Positions 37,841 through 48,364 are shown, counted from the first letter of the stretch. The stretch: DNA of 64,000 nucleotides from Pachypanchax playfairii (GCA_006937955.1 SSNP01000134.1:646931-710930), one strand, 5' to 3'. The notes: a model not told the origin generated them from the letters alone. Made by a program: numbers and translations.

Positions 37841-37933
37841 TAACAGAGAAACGTCGTGTTCTATAATTTTCACATTAAAATCTGTTAAATCAGGTGTAAA
37901 AAATCATGCAAACAAAAGATTGGGATGAAATAA

Positions 37934-37939
37934 TTTATT
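37934..37939 (-). terminator. oat: Putative oat poly(A) signal
   Basis: TTTATT on the plus strand is AATAAA on the minus strand, about 850 bp after the oat stop codon. The intervening AT-rich DNA (37,940-38,787) is then the 3-prime UTR. Confidence 0.5.
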
Positions 37940-38787
37940 CCAACTACAAGTTTGGTAACAATGTCGTGTGTCTTTCAAAAGACATTCTTTTAATTCCTAC
38001 TGTAGATACAGTAATTATATCAAACTCAGCTAGCTTTAGCTAGCACCATCTTCAAGTCTTCATCTTTACACAGCATCGTCTCTTCTGAGCAAATATTAAC
38101 TTATTAAAAGATTTCAGTGGCGGCAAACAGCATAACTTATGTTCAATTACAGCTGGATTATACAAATGAAAACTAGTTTTCAAAGTGACAAAATTGAAGT
38201 GCAAATGCACAAATTAAAAGAAAATCTATCAAACAACTAAAGAACAACAAGATTGATTCCTAAAAATGTCAGTAAAGAGCAACAGCTCAGCCAACAGCAG
38301 TAAACAAGACTCCTAAACTGTAACATACAAGGAAAGTTTGGGAAATTTGGACACATGAAGATAAAATCCCCTTTCAGTACACAGCATTTTCCTCACAGTC
38401 CTACAGAAGTTCTTTTTGTTCATTTTTATAATACTATTTCACTTTAAAGTTGAATATTTTTGTAAAGAGAACTTCACGATACATCCTTGCAATGTAAAAC
38501 GTAAACTAAACACTCCAAAAATACAATCATTAACCCTTCTTGGAACTTTGCTAAGGCAACCTATCAGCATCCTTTTTCCTTACAGCAGTTTTTGTGCAAA
38601 AATGCCAGTAAATCCTTATAGAAGTTACTTTTTACACACTGTTTGAACACTGTACTGAAATCTCCTCCTCTAAAATGTCTGTGAAATACAAATAAAAACT
38701 GAATTAAAGCAACTAAAAATTCTTCGGTGACAAGCTTTTGCTTCAGATAATGTGGATTACGTTGACGCGCTGATGGATAGTTCTGAT

Positions 38788-40609
38788 TTAGAAGGACATG
38801 ATGGTTCGCTGGATGATATCGATGCACTCTTGCAGCTCGTCCTCCTTGATGGTGAGAGGAGGGGCCAGCCGGATGATGTCACCATGAGTGGGCTTGGCCA
38901 GCAGTCCGTTGTCACGGAGACGCAAGCAGACCTTCCAGGCATCATAGTCTGGAGAAAATAGGATGGAGAAATGTTTTAACACACACAGGTCAGACAACGG
39001 TGAAACTGGATAGAAATAGAAACTGCTTTTACGTGCACGTGATACTGAACATCCCTTTGCTGTTTCTGAAACTGTTTACCTTTGGTCTCTTTGATGACGA
39101 CTGCATTGAGGAGGCCTTTCCCTCTGACTGTCGCCACAATGTCTTTGGGCAGTTTGCTGAGCTCGGCTCGCAGGATCTCTCCCATCCTTTGGGCATTTTC
39201 TGCCAGTTTCTCCTCCTCAAGCACCTGCAGATTTAAAACAATAAAGAGTTTGTGAAAGGAACAACTTCTCAGATGTTTGTTTTTTTAGGTTAAAACAGAT
39301 TGTATAAAGAGCAGGAACAGGATATAACACTGACCTCCAGTGCTGCAATAGCAACACTACACGCCACAGGGTTTCCTCCGTATGTGGATCCGTGTTCTCC
39401 GGGTTTAATGGTCAGCATTATGTCATCATCGCACAGCACAGCCGACACCTGAGGAAGATGAACACAAATTACATCTATGACCTCCAGTATTACTGGACTT
39501 TGATCTGAGGATTGATGGTAAGAAGCTCACAGGGTAGGTTCCTCCAGAAAGAGCTTTACCCAGAATCACCACATCCGGACGAACGTCCTCGTGGTCCACA
39601 GCCAGGCGGCGGCCGGTCCGTGCCAGGCCCGTCTGCACCTCATCAGCTATCCACAACACCTGGACAGACCAGGAAGAGGGTCAGCTGTAATCTCAAACCT
39701 GTCAGACTTATTCATGTTATTAGTCAGCACCACGGTTAAAAATTTATTTATCTTAAAGCACTTTACACAGAAAGGCAGCCAAGAAGTCACACTGAGCACA
39801 TGGCAACAGACTGCTACTTACGTTTAAGGGATTGTGGACCAGTGACTGCAAAAACAACCCAATTTATCGGATGATTCTCTAGTATTTTTAATTTAAATTG
39901 ACACATTTATGGTTAAAAAACATTTACTTTATGCTCAAAAAGCATCAAGTAACTTATAGTCTGTAAGACTCTTCAGTTATTAACAATACTGGAAAAAAGT
40001 CGCTAATTTTTAAAAACAAAAACAGAAAAAAGTGAGCTGTTGCAAACAAACATCTTTATGTATCAAAACTCTGAACATCAATAATGGAATCTGCAACCTC
40101 AAGTTAATGTTTTGTGTGCTGACATTTTGAGATAAAAGTAGCTCTGTGCACGCTGAAGTGGTGCTACGAGATATGCAGCTGCCACTGTTCCCACCAAAGA
40201 TTCCAAAAACTTTATCAAAAAGAAAAGTGTGTTAGTGCTGAAACCAGCTCAGCATGACGTGCTGGCTGAATGCCTGGATTTAAACATCATAAGTTCTAAG
40301 TTGTATTTCTTTCCTCTGTGAATTAGACTTTGAGACTTGTCCTGATGTCCTCGCTCCTCACCTACAGAAGGCATCATCAGATTTTCACTGTTTATCATCA
40401 ACTTGGCACAAATATTTTGGCTCTCATCCATTGTACCAACATCGATAGAGTCCTTTATCTCAGCTTGTACATTCATCAAGACTCACGTTGTATTTTGTGC
40501 AAAGTTCTCTGACTGTGGTCAGGTAGCCCTGGTCGGGCACTACCACACCAGCTTCTCCTTGGATGGGCTCCACCATGAAGGCTGCAACATTTGGGTCTTG
40601 AAGGGCTTT
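38788..40609 (-). CDS. oat: Ornithine aminotransferase, last five coding exons only
   Basis: Mitochondrial PLP enzyme that transfers the delta-amino group of ornithine to 2-oxoglutarate. Coding exons in transcript order: 40,609-40,487; 39,659-39,531; 39,448-39,335; 39,224-39,080; 38,948-38,788. All junctions have GT-AG borders and matching phases. The 223 encoded residues correspond to about human 217-439. Visible landmarks are FMVEPIQGEAG, IADEVQTG with the aspartate that contacts the PLP ring, LGKALSGG with the Schiff-base lysine (human K292, 29 residues after that aspartate), and the C-terminus ending RTIMSF. The reading frame is intact. The first half, including the transit peptide, is absent: upstream there are 90 bp of intron and then the DIRS element. 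Nothing matching the missing exons appears elsewhere in the window. The gene may be split by an assembly join, or truly broken. Confidence 0.95.
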
Positions 40610-40700
40610 CTAGAGACAAGGAGGAAAATAATCAAGTGAGACTTTTTATCTGTTTTTTTAAAAGATATTAGATCTAAAATTCATTTACTCATAAAAACAA

Positions 40701-40895
40701 AAGTTACGTATGTAACTACGGTTCTATGAATCCCGGAGGACCGCCAGAAGGCGGTGCTGAAATAACTGAATGTTCCCTTCGCGCATGCGCAGTTCGAGAA
40801 GTAATGCCAAACAAGTCACACCTGTGACCCCGGATGACGTCCCGGAGGTAATATAGCCCTACGTCATCCGTTGCTCTCTTCCTGCAGAATCTTCT
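40701..40895 (+). repeat. DIRS inverted terminal repeat, left copy
   Basis: From GACCGCCAGAAGGCGG (about 40,739) inward it is the reverse complement of 48,205-48,342 with few mismatches, including TCGCGCATGCGCAGTTCGAG and GACCCCGGATGACGTCCCGG. The outermost 38 bases differ from the right tip and are instead complementary to 40,931-40,977. Confidence 0.88.
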
Positions 40896-40930
40896 CGCGG
40901 AAACGCAAGGATCCTGAGTGACAAAGAGCC

Positions 40931-41033
40931 TCTGGCGGTCCTCCGGGATTCATAGAACCGTAGTTACATACGTAACTTTCGTTCTATTTCATCCCTCCTG
41001 ACCGCCAGAAGGCGGTGCTGAAAGCACTGAATG
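40931..41033 (+). repeat. DIRS internal complementary region
   Basis: Bases 40,931-40,977 are the reverse complement of the left tip (40,702-40,748). Bases 40,981-41,033 are the exact 53-base reverse complement of the right tip (48,312-48,364). The two parts are joined by TTC. Such a region bridges both ends of the linear copy and is thought to template closure into a circle, the integration substrate. Confidence 0.88.
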
Positions 41034-41074
41034 ACTAGTACCGACAATGTCACGAGGAATCCTGAGTACATACC

Positions 41075-42461
41075 TCACAGAGAAGCCTCAGGAAATCCCC
41101 GAAGGACCTGGCCCAGAGGAGGAGAAATGGCCACATTGACATTATAGAACCGAGCGAACGTACTGGGCGCCGCCCAAGACGCTGCCGCACAGATTGCATC
41201 CAAAGGAACCCCTCTCATAGCTGCCCAGGAAGCAGCAACACCCCTTGTGGAATGGGCCTTAACCCCAGGGGGAGGAGCCCGACCCCGAGCGCTATAGGCA
41301 CAGCGAATGACCTCCACAATCCAGTGAGACAGACGCTGTTTAGAGAGAGGGCCGCCAACAGACCGACCACCATAACACACGAACAGCTGATCAGAGCGTG
41401 GCAGGCCCGCCGTCGCTGCAACATACGCCCTTAAGGCCCGCACCGGACACAACTCGGGCCTGTAACCATCATCGGCTGGGGTTGGGCAAAAACGTGCCAA
41501 CGTCAAAGGCTGGTTAGAATAAGTGCGAGAAAACACCTTAGGAACAAATGCCGTGTTTGGCCACAAGGTGACACCTGAGCCATCCGGACTCCACCGGAGG
41601 CATGAGGGACTAACAGAAAAGGCATGCAACTCACCCACACGCCTTGCAGAGACCATAGCCAATAAAAAAGCAGTCTTGCATAAGAGCCACTTAAGCTCCA
41701 CCTGTGCCAAAGGCTCAAAAGGATAACAGCACAAGACGTCAAGAACTAAAGACAAATCCCATACGGGAGCACGTGGGGCGACGTACGGACGCAACCGCCA
41801 AGCCCCCCTCAGAAAAAGAGAAACCAAACTATGGCTCCCAACAGAAGAAGAATTGATCATGTCATGATGACACGATATAGCCGCCAAATATACCTTAAGG
41901 GTTGAAGGAGATCGACCCGAGTCCAGGAGCGACTGAAGAAACTCCAAAACAACGGACACAGAACAGGACACCGGATCCGCAGCGCGGGAAGCACACCACT
42001 GGGAAAAGAGCTTCCACCTGTTCTCGTATTGCAGGCGAGTAGACCTTGCCCTGGCATTCAGGATCATCCGCCTAACTGACTCGGTCAAGTGCAACGTGGG
42101 CCCTGAAGCGGCCAGAGCCACAGCCGGAGCCGATGAGGGCTGGGGTGCCACACCTGCCCCCCCCACTGAGACAGCAGATCCTGTCTGTCCGGAAGCTGCC
42201 ACGGCACTCCGCTGCAGAGGCTGTGCAGCAGCGGAAACCACGGTCGGGCCGGCCAGTAAGGGGCCACCAACAACAACCGGTGGTTGTCCCTGAGAACCCT
42301 CTGAAGAGTGGGCCAGATCAGAGGAAATGGGGGAAAGGCATACAGAAGGCAATGAGGCCACTGATGCGCCAGCGCATCTTGGACCAGGGGTCCCGGTACC
42401 CCCTGGAGGGACTACCAAAGTGGACAATGAGCTGACCCCTCTGAGGCGAAGAGATCCACCC
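41075..42461 (-). CDS. DIRS tyrosine recombinase (integrase)
   Basis: The enzyme inserts circular DIRS cDNA by site-specific recombination. The frame is open from the gap edge to the stop at 41,075. The conserved protein begins a little upstream of the methionine at 42,067, which would give 330 aa. Counting from that methionine: an N-terminal core-binding region (STRLQYENRWKLFSQW, about 9-24); the first catalytic arginine in SARRVGELHAF (R142/R143); the HxxR box AHSTRG (H272, R275); and the nucleophile in FARFYN (Y308). The full R-H-R-Y set is present with no stop or frameshift, so this domain looks functional. The upstream open part overlaps the RNase H frame, as is usual in DIRS elements. 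Confidence 0.92.
42085..42461 (-). pseudogene. End of DIRS reverse transcriptase/RNase H frame, with a premature stop
   Basis: The frame read from the gap starts VDLFASEGSAHCPLW, the conserved motif near the end of DIRS RNase H. It then hits TAG at 42,412-42,414, where related elements continue with a phenylalanine-serine-leucine stretch. Beyond the stop the same frame continues to PYWPARPWFPLLHSL and ends at 42,085. A single-base change therefore truncates the last hundred or so residues. The bulk of the RT lies in the gap. Confidence 0.75.
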
Positions 42462-43090
42462 NNNNNNNNNNNNNNNNNNNNNNNNNNNNNNNNNNNNNNN
42501 NNNNNNNNNNNNNNNNNNNNNNNNNNNNNNNNNNNNNNNNNNNNNNNNNNNNNNNNNNNNNNNNNNNNNNNNNNNNNNNNNNNNNNNNNNNNNNNNNNNN
42601 NNNNNNNNNNNNNNNNNNNNNNNNNNNNNNNNNNNNNNNNNNNNNNNNNNNNNNNNNNNNNNNNNNNNNNNNNNNNNNNNNNNNNNNNNNNNNNNNNNNN
42701 NNNNNNNNNNNNNNNNNNNNNNNNNNNNNNNNNNNNNNNNNNNNNNNNNNNNNNNNNNNNNNNNNNNNNNNNNNNNNNNNNNNNNNNNNNNNNNNNNNNN
42801 NNNNNNNNNNNNNNNNNNNNNNNNNNNNNNNNNNNNNNNNNNNNNNNNNNNNNNNNNNNNNNNNNNNNNNNNNNNNNNNNNNNNNNNNNNNNNNNNNNNN
42901 NNNNNNNNNNNNNNNNNNNNNNNNNNNNNNNNNNNNNNNNNNNNNNNNNNNNNNNNNNNNNNNNNNNNNNNNNNNNNNNNNNNNNNNNNNNNNNNNNNNN
43001 NNNNNNNNNNNNNNNNNNNNNNNNNNNNNNNNNNNNNNNNNNNNNNNNNNNNNNNNNNNNNNNNNNNNNNNNNNNNNNNNNNNNNNNNNN
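42462..43090. other. Assembly gap, 629 N
   Basis: Unresolved bases. By context they should contain the rest of the DIRS RT and the first half of the Tc1 copy, which together need more than 629 bp, so the gap length is probably nominal. Confidence 0.95.
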
Positions 43091-43726
43091 GCCCGTCTGC
43101 GGTTTGCTAGAGAGCATTTGGATGATCCAGAAGAGGATTGGGAGAACATCATATGGTCAGATGAAACCAAAATAGAACTTTTTGGTAGAAACTCAACTTG
43201 TCGTGTTTGGAGGGGAAAGAATGCTGAGTTGGATCCAAAGAACACCATACCTACTGTAAAGCATGGGGGTGGAAACATCATGCTTTGGGGCTGTTTTTCT
43301 GCAAGGGGACCAGGACGACTGATCCGTGTAAAGGAAAGAATGAATGGGGCCATGTATCGTAAGATTTTGAGTGAAAACCTCCTTCCATCAGCAAGGGCAT
43401 TGAAAATGAGACGTGGCTGGGTCTTTCAGCATGACAATGATCCCAAACACACCGCCCGGGCAACGAAGGAGTGGCTTCGTAAGAAGCATTTCAAGGTCCT
43501 GGAGTGGCCTACCCAGTCTCCAGATCTCAACCCCATAGAAAATCTCTGGAGGGAGTTGAAAGTCTGTGTTGCCCAGCGTCAGCCCCAAAACATCACTGCT
43601 CTAGAGGAGATCTGCATGGAGGAATGGGCCAAAATACCAGCAACAGTGTGTGAAAACCTTGTGAAGACTTACAGAAAACGTTTGACCTCTGTCATTGCCA
43701 ACAAAGGCTATATAACAAAGTATTGA
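43091..43726 (+). pseudogene. Tc1 transposase, C-terminal 210 residues
   Basis: Corresponds to residues 130-340 of the intact transposase and keeps all three catalytic residues (WSDETK, QHDND, SPDLNPIENLW). It differs from the intact copy by three substitutions (D225N, S270T, R289C), and TGG341 becomes TGA, which removes only the last two residues. The N-terminal DNA-binding half is hidden by the gap, so it may be intact in the genome. Confidence 0.9.
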
Positions 43727-43942
43727 GATTAACTTTTGTTATTGACCAAATACTTATTTTCCACCATAATTTGCAAATAAATTATTTAAAAATCAGACAA
43801 TGTGATTTTCTGGATTTCTTTTCCTCATTTTGTCTCTCATAGTTGAGGTATACCTATGATGAAAATTACAGGCCTCTCTGATCTTTTTAAGTGGGAGAAC
43901 TTACACAATTGGTGGCTGACTAAATACTTTTTTGCCCCACTG
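43091..43942 (+). mobile_element. Tc1/mariner copy inserted in the DIRS RT, left half in the gap
   Basis: The right half of an element of the same family as 22-1,623, in the opposite orientation. Its right tip ends at 43,942 and is followed by TA. DIRS sequence resumes at once (TGTGGAATAATAGCCCCTGG). The uninterrupted DIRS copy at 45,429-45,435 reads AGTATGTGG, so the insertion used that TA. Confidence 0.92.
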
Positions 43943-43944
43943 TA

Positions 43945-45271
43945 TGTGGAATAATAGCCCCTGGGCTGCAGCAGGGGATCCACCACCTCGATTGCACCTT
44001 TGGATAGGAGGGCAGATAGCTCCTGGTCCAGTGCTTGGGCTTGGGCCGGATCCCGGATGACAGTCATCCTGACCCACCCTGAAAGTTGAGGCCGGCGTCG
44101 GAACTGCAGCCTGTACCCCTGAGTCAGCGTGGCAATCACCCACGGGTCGGATGCATGAGCAGCCCAGTAGCTGAGCTGCATTTGGGAAAAATGTCCGACA
44201 GCCGGCCCCACAGTCTCACCTTCGAGCCCCACGGCCTCCTGTGCCCCGGGGGCACCTCAGAAGCCCAATCCCTCCGTGGCGGGCGAACACCAGGGCCGGC
44301 GGTCCGTTGTCTCAGCCTCTGAGGTGGCAAAGGAGGAGGCATAACACGACCGAGGCCAGCAAGCTGCTGCCTAGTCTGTCGTGCTTGCACCGTCCTGTCC
44401 AGAGCCTCAAGGGCAGCCGAACCAAACATCTGCCCACGCTCCACGGGCACACTGCGGAGGGTCCTCCGGCAAGGCTCAGCCAGGGCGGACTGAGCTAGCC
44501 AAACCTGATGGCGAGCCTGAACCAGATAAGACATGACTCGTCCCAGATCCCTTGTCATCCAAGCGAAAGCCTGCAGGGCCGCATCACAGAAAGAACCCGC
44601 AGTGGCCACGCCCTCAACCTCCTGGAGGGAGGTAGACAGAGCAAAGAGCAGGTGCGCCAGTGAATTACCCAAGCGACCGGCTCGAGCACCAGAATTATAT
44701 GCCCTAGTCAGAAAGTCATCTGTAACACGACATTGCGGTCGTGGGCATCGGACCTCCCGGCGCAGGGCTTCCTCAGGTGACACAATCAAGGAAGCGTCTA
44801 GGCGCCGAAGGCCGCACCTGCCCAGATGGCGGAAGCTCAGCCAACTCAGCCGATGTTAACTGCGCCAGTCTTGCCATCCTGACAGCCCGTGGCAGAAAAC
44901 TGCAGTTCATACACGGGTTGTCCGACAGCGCCTCCCTCAGGTGGTCCTCACCAAGACAGGCAGGGCACAGGTCATGCCCATCCTCAGCCTGAAGCGAAGC
45001 TCCACATGTCACACAGCAGTGGGAGCCGTCCATGCCTGCCATGCACTACCGAAAAGTGTACAACCAAACAGTGTGCTGTAGCCGCTCGGAAAAGGCAACA
45101 GCTGGGAGCGGGGGCGCGGACGCTACCTTCACCAGCTAGCGCCAAGAGGGAGCGTACAGCTGTAGGATCGGATTGAGAGCGGGGGCGCGAACGCTACCGT
45201 CATCAACAAGCCTACAGCCGTATCTGCGTGACAACACCGGACTCAAGTACTGGCACGGCGGGGCGCGAACG
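43945..45271 (-). pseudogene. Partial second copy of the DIRS leader, Gag and RT start (copy A)
   Basis: This block repeats 45,429-47,450 in the same orientation with two deletions: about 88 bp near 44,253 and about 605 bp near 44,797. It keeps a Gag N-terminal cysteine cluster (HCCVTCG, then LCPACLG and NPCMNC) in a frame starting at 45,042. It also keeps the Gag C-terminal half (44,136-44,789) and the first residues of RT (to YYSTY), where the Tc1 element cuts it. It ends at the single N. Two tandem DIRS starts are hard to explain biologically. Joining two different genomic copies, or two alleles, is more likely. Confidence 0.8.
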
Positions 45272-45272
45272 N

Positions 45273-45745
45273 TTCAGGTCTATCGAGGTGAACCAGTCTC
45301 CCTCCACAATAGACCGAAGGACGTCCGCTGTGGTAAGCATGTGGAAAGGCAACCGTTTCATGTAACGATTGAGCCCCCGCAGATCTAAGATGGGGCGAAA
45401 TCCGCCAGTTTTTTTGGACACAAGGAAGTATGTGGAATAATAGCCCCTGGGCTGCAGCAGGGGATCCACCACCTCGATTGCACCTTTGGATAGGAGGGCA
45501 GATAGCTCCTGGTCCAGTGCACGGGCTTGGGCCGGATCCCGGATGACAGTCAGCCTGACCCGCCCTGAAAGTTGAGGCCGGCGTCGGAACTGCAACCTGT
45601 ACCCCTGAGTCAGCGTGGCAACCACCCAAGGGTCGGATGCATGAGCAGCCCAGTAGCTGAGCTGCATTCGGGAAAAATGTCCGACAGCCGGCCCCACAGT
45701 CTCACCTTCGAGCCCCACGGCCTCCTGTGCCCCGGGGGGGGGCAC
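45273..45745 (-). pseudogene. Start of DIRS reverse transcriptase (copy B), cut at the N
   Basis: RNA-dependent DNA polymerase fragment. Visible landmarks are the leading SYWAAHASDPWV segment, the linker EVVDPLLQPRGYYSTYFLVS, the fingers motif GGFRPILDLRGLN and the first palm motif WFTSIDL, whose aspartate is the first catalytic carboxylate. The frame overlaps the end of gag in another frame. After SIDL the sequence jumps at the N into leader sequence, so motifs with the second and third aspartates are missing. Confidence 0.8.
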
Positions 45746-47216
45746 CGGCCAGGATCTGAAGCCCGGGGCTGCTGCACAGGGCGGCGGGGAACCACACGAG
45801 AGTCCCGTGCACGACCCTGCGGAAAACTACGCTCCTCAGAAGCCCAATCCCTCCGTGGAGGGCGAACACCAGGGCCGGCGGTCCGTTGTCTCAGCCTCTG
45901 AGGTGGCAAAGGAGGAGGCATAACACGACCGAGGCCAGCAAGCTGCTGCCTAGTCTGTCGTGCTTGCACCGTCCTGTCCAGAGCCTCAAGGGCAGCCGAA
46001 CCAAACATCTGCCCAGGCTCCACGGGCACACTGCGGAGGGTCCTCCGGCAAGGCTCAGCCAGGGTGGACTGAGCTAGCCAAACCTGACGGCGAGCCTGAA
46101 CCAGATAAGACATGACTCGCCCCAGATCCCTCGTCATCCAAGCGAAAGCCTGCAGGGCCGCATCACAGAAAGAACCCGCAGTGGCCGCGCCCTCAACCTC
46201 CTGGAGGGAGGTAGACAGAGCAAAGAGCAGGTGCGCCAGTGAATTACCCAAGCGACCGGCTCGAGCACCAGAATTATATGCCCTAGTCAGAAAGTCATCT
46301 GTAACACGACATTGCGGTCGTGGGCATCGGACCTCCCGGCGCAGGGCTTCCTCAGGTGACACAATCAAGGAAGCAACAGCAGGCTCGACAGCCGGCATGC
46401 AGTCTAGTCCTGCAGCCGCCGCGCTGTGCATCGCAGCCAACACCCGGCCATCAGCCGAAAGCCGCGACAAAGCCCTGGGATCCCTCCAGCAGGCGTGGAG
46501 CTCCCTCAGATACTCCTGAGAGGGAGGGACAGAAAACGGCGTAGGAGTTCGTCCGCGCCTAAAAAAGGCACTGCCTGACTCGGGCTGATCAGACCGCGGT
46601 ACGTGCAGCCCCAGGCGACTCAGGGCCTCGCGCATCACCTCCTGCATAGAGCCATCCTCTGCATCGCTCTGGGATGATGCAAGGGAACCCGCCTCAGAGG
46701 CCCGGGAAGACCGAGCCTCATCCTCCTCACAGAAATGAGAGGCAGATGCTGCAAGGGAGAGAACATCCTCCTCACAAGCAAGGTCGGGCATGGGAGGAGA
46801 CTCAGGCCCCACTTCAGAGACAGGAGGTTCCGGGTGGTGAGCCCGAAAAAAATTCCTCATCATCTCCAGTTCCACGGACAACCGATCCACTCTTGAGGAC
46901 AGCCCCGCATCCGACTTGGCTTTCTTTCCCCGTGAAGGAGCCTCAGTCGCAGCCGGATCCGAGAGGCGCTTCGAGCGTCTAGGCGCCGAAGGCCGCACCT
47001 GCCCAGAGGGCGGAAGCTCAGCCAACTCAGCCGATGTTAACTGCGCCAGTCTTGCCATCCGGACAGCCCGTGGCAGAAAACTGCAGTTCATACACGGGTT
47101 GTCCGACAGCGCCTCCCTCAGGTGGTCCTCACCAAGACAGGCAGGGCATGCCCATCCTCAGCCTGAAGCGACGCCCCACATGTCACACAGCAGTGGGAGC
47201 CGTCCATGTCTGCCAT
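45610..47216 (-). CDS. DIRS Gag-like protein (copy B), N-terminal frameshift
   Basis: Putative particle protein of the element. A 493-codon frame runs from 47,091 to 45,610. It contains an acidic serine-rich region (SSRASEAGSLASSQSDAEDG), a conserved central region (DDFLTRAYNSGARAGRLGNS) and an arginine/proline-rich C-terminus. The natural start is probably ATG 47,216 (MADMDGSHCCVTCG). Compared with copy A, 7 bases are missing near 47,145 (GGGCATGCCC against GGGCACAGGTCATGCCC), which breaks the link between the cysteine-rich N-terminus and the main frame. The cysteine pattern (CCVTC, CPAC, CMNC) suggests a zinc-binding head. Function is inferred from position only. Confidence 0.75.
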
Positions 47217-47269
47217 GCACTACCGAAAAGGGTACAACCAAACAGTGTGCTGTAGCCGCTCGGAAAAGG

Positions 47270-48030
47270 CAACAGCTGGGAGCGGGGGCGCGGACGCTAC
47301 CTTCACCAGCTAGCGCCAAGAGGGAGCGTACAGCTGTAGGATCGGATTGAGAGCGGGGGCGCGAACGCTACCGTCATCAACAAGCCTACAGCCGTATCTG
47401 CGTGACAACACCGGACTCAAGTACTGGCACGGCGGGGCGCGAACGCAACCACCAGCAAACCACAACACAGCGAAGCCACTACAGAAGTAGAAGGCAATCA
47501 GAACAACAGGAAGCAGGGGCGCGAACGCTGCCCTGACAGAACTCTGGGAGCGGGCGATGACGCCACCTGCACCCGGCAAAAACTAACACAGAAGGCTAAC
47601 ACCGTCAGCCGGGTCGCCACAAACGTGGGAAGGCGAAAGCAAAGACTGGGAGCGGGCGCCGACGCTACCGTCACCAGGTAAGACAATAAACAAAATAGGC
47701 CAACACCGTCAGCCTGAACGCCACACAACGTGGGAAGGAGACAGGACTCTGGGAGCGGGTGCCAACGCTACCTTCACCAGGAAACTAACTAAACAAAGGG
47801 GGCTAACACCGTCAGCGAGGGCGCCACCCAACGTGGGCAACAGAAAACTCTGGGAGCGGGCACTAACGCTACCTTCACCAGGCGAGCCCTTTGCTTTATT
47901 TCTTTTTCTCTACAAACAAAAGAGGCTTAGCATACTTACCCAAGTAGCAGCTCGAACAAATGAAAGGGGTACCCACCAGTGACAAGCACCCAGTCGGGGA
48001 ACGGGGCGCGAACGCTACCGTAACCAACTG
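47270..48030 (-). repeat. DIRS 5-prime leader with nine degenerate tandem motifs
   Basis: A block like GGGAGCGGGCGCCGACGCTA followed by CCGTCACCAGG recurs about nine times, near 47.28, 47.35, 47.43, 47.51, 47.55, 47.65, 47.75, 47.85 and 48.00 kb, at 35-150-bp intervals. CTAACACCGTCAGC and CAACGTGGG motifs sit between several of them. This lies between the terminal repeat and gag, so it is the untranslated leader of the RNA. Its role is unknown. Confidence 0.75.
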
Positions 48031-48204
48031 AAGAGTTGTGCTTTTCTCTTCGGAGAAGTACCGTCAAAGATAATGTCCCGTTCGCAGCCCCGGAGGGCGT
48101 TACACGCAGCTCCGACAGATAGAAGGGCTTCAAGCGACGGGAGATACCAACTGTAGCGCGTACATCCACCTGCACGCCGAACCGCACGCGAGAAGAAATC
48201 AGGA

Positions 48205-48364
48205 AGAGAGCAACGGATGACGTAGGGCTATATTACCTCCGGGACGTCATCCGGGGTCACAGGTGTGACTTGTTTGGTATTACTTCTCGAACTGCGCATG
48301 CGCGAAGGGAACATTCAGTGCTTTCAGCACCGCCTTCTGGCGGTCAGGAGGGATGAAATAGAAC
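48205..48364 (+). repeat. DIRS inverted terminal repeat, right copy
   Basis: The reverse complement of the left copy across most of its length. It carries the hairpin ACCGCC-N4-GGCGGT near its tip. On the minus strand this is the 5-prime end of the element. Confidence 0.88.

Larger units (their letters stand above)
40701..48364 (-). mobile_element. DIRS-type tyrosine-recombinase retrotransposon, rearranged and gapped
   Basis: DIRS elements copy through RNA but integrate with a tyrosine recombinase, so they lack LTRs and target duplications. On the minus strand the order is right ITR, leader repeats, Gag, reverse transcriptase/RNase H, recombinase, internal complementary region, left ITR. The sequence contains inverted terminal repeats of roughly 160 bp and an internal complementary region that joins the outer tips. 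The coding part is disturbed: a Tc1 insertion, a 629-base gap, a second partial copy of the gag/leader region and a single-N join at 45,272. It is not one clean element in this assembly. The left flank is an oat intron and the right flank is a dispersed repeat with a satellite. Confidence 0.9.

Noticed and set aside
42327..43353. ORFs running through the N block
   Set aside because: Translation across unknown bases is meaningless. Only the ends outside the gap were used.
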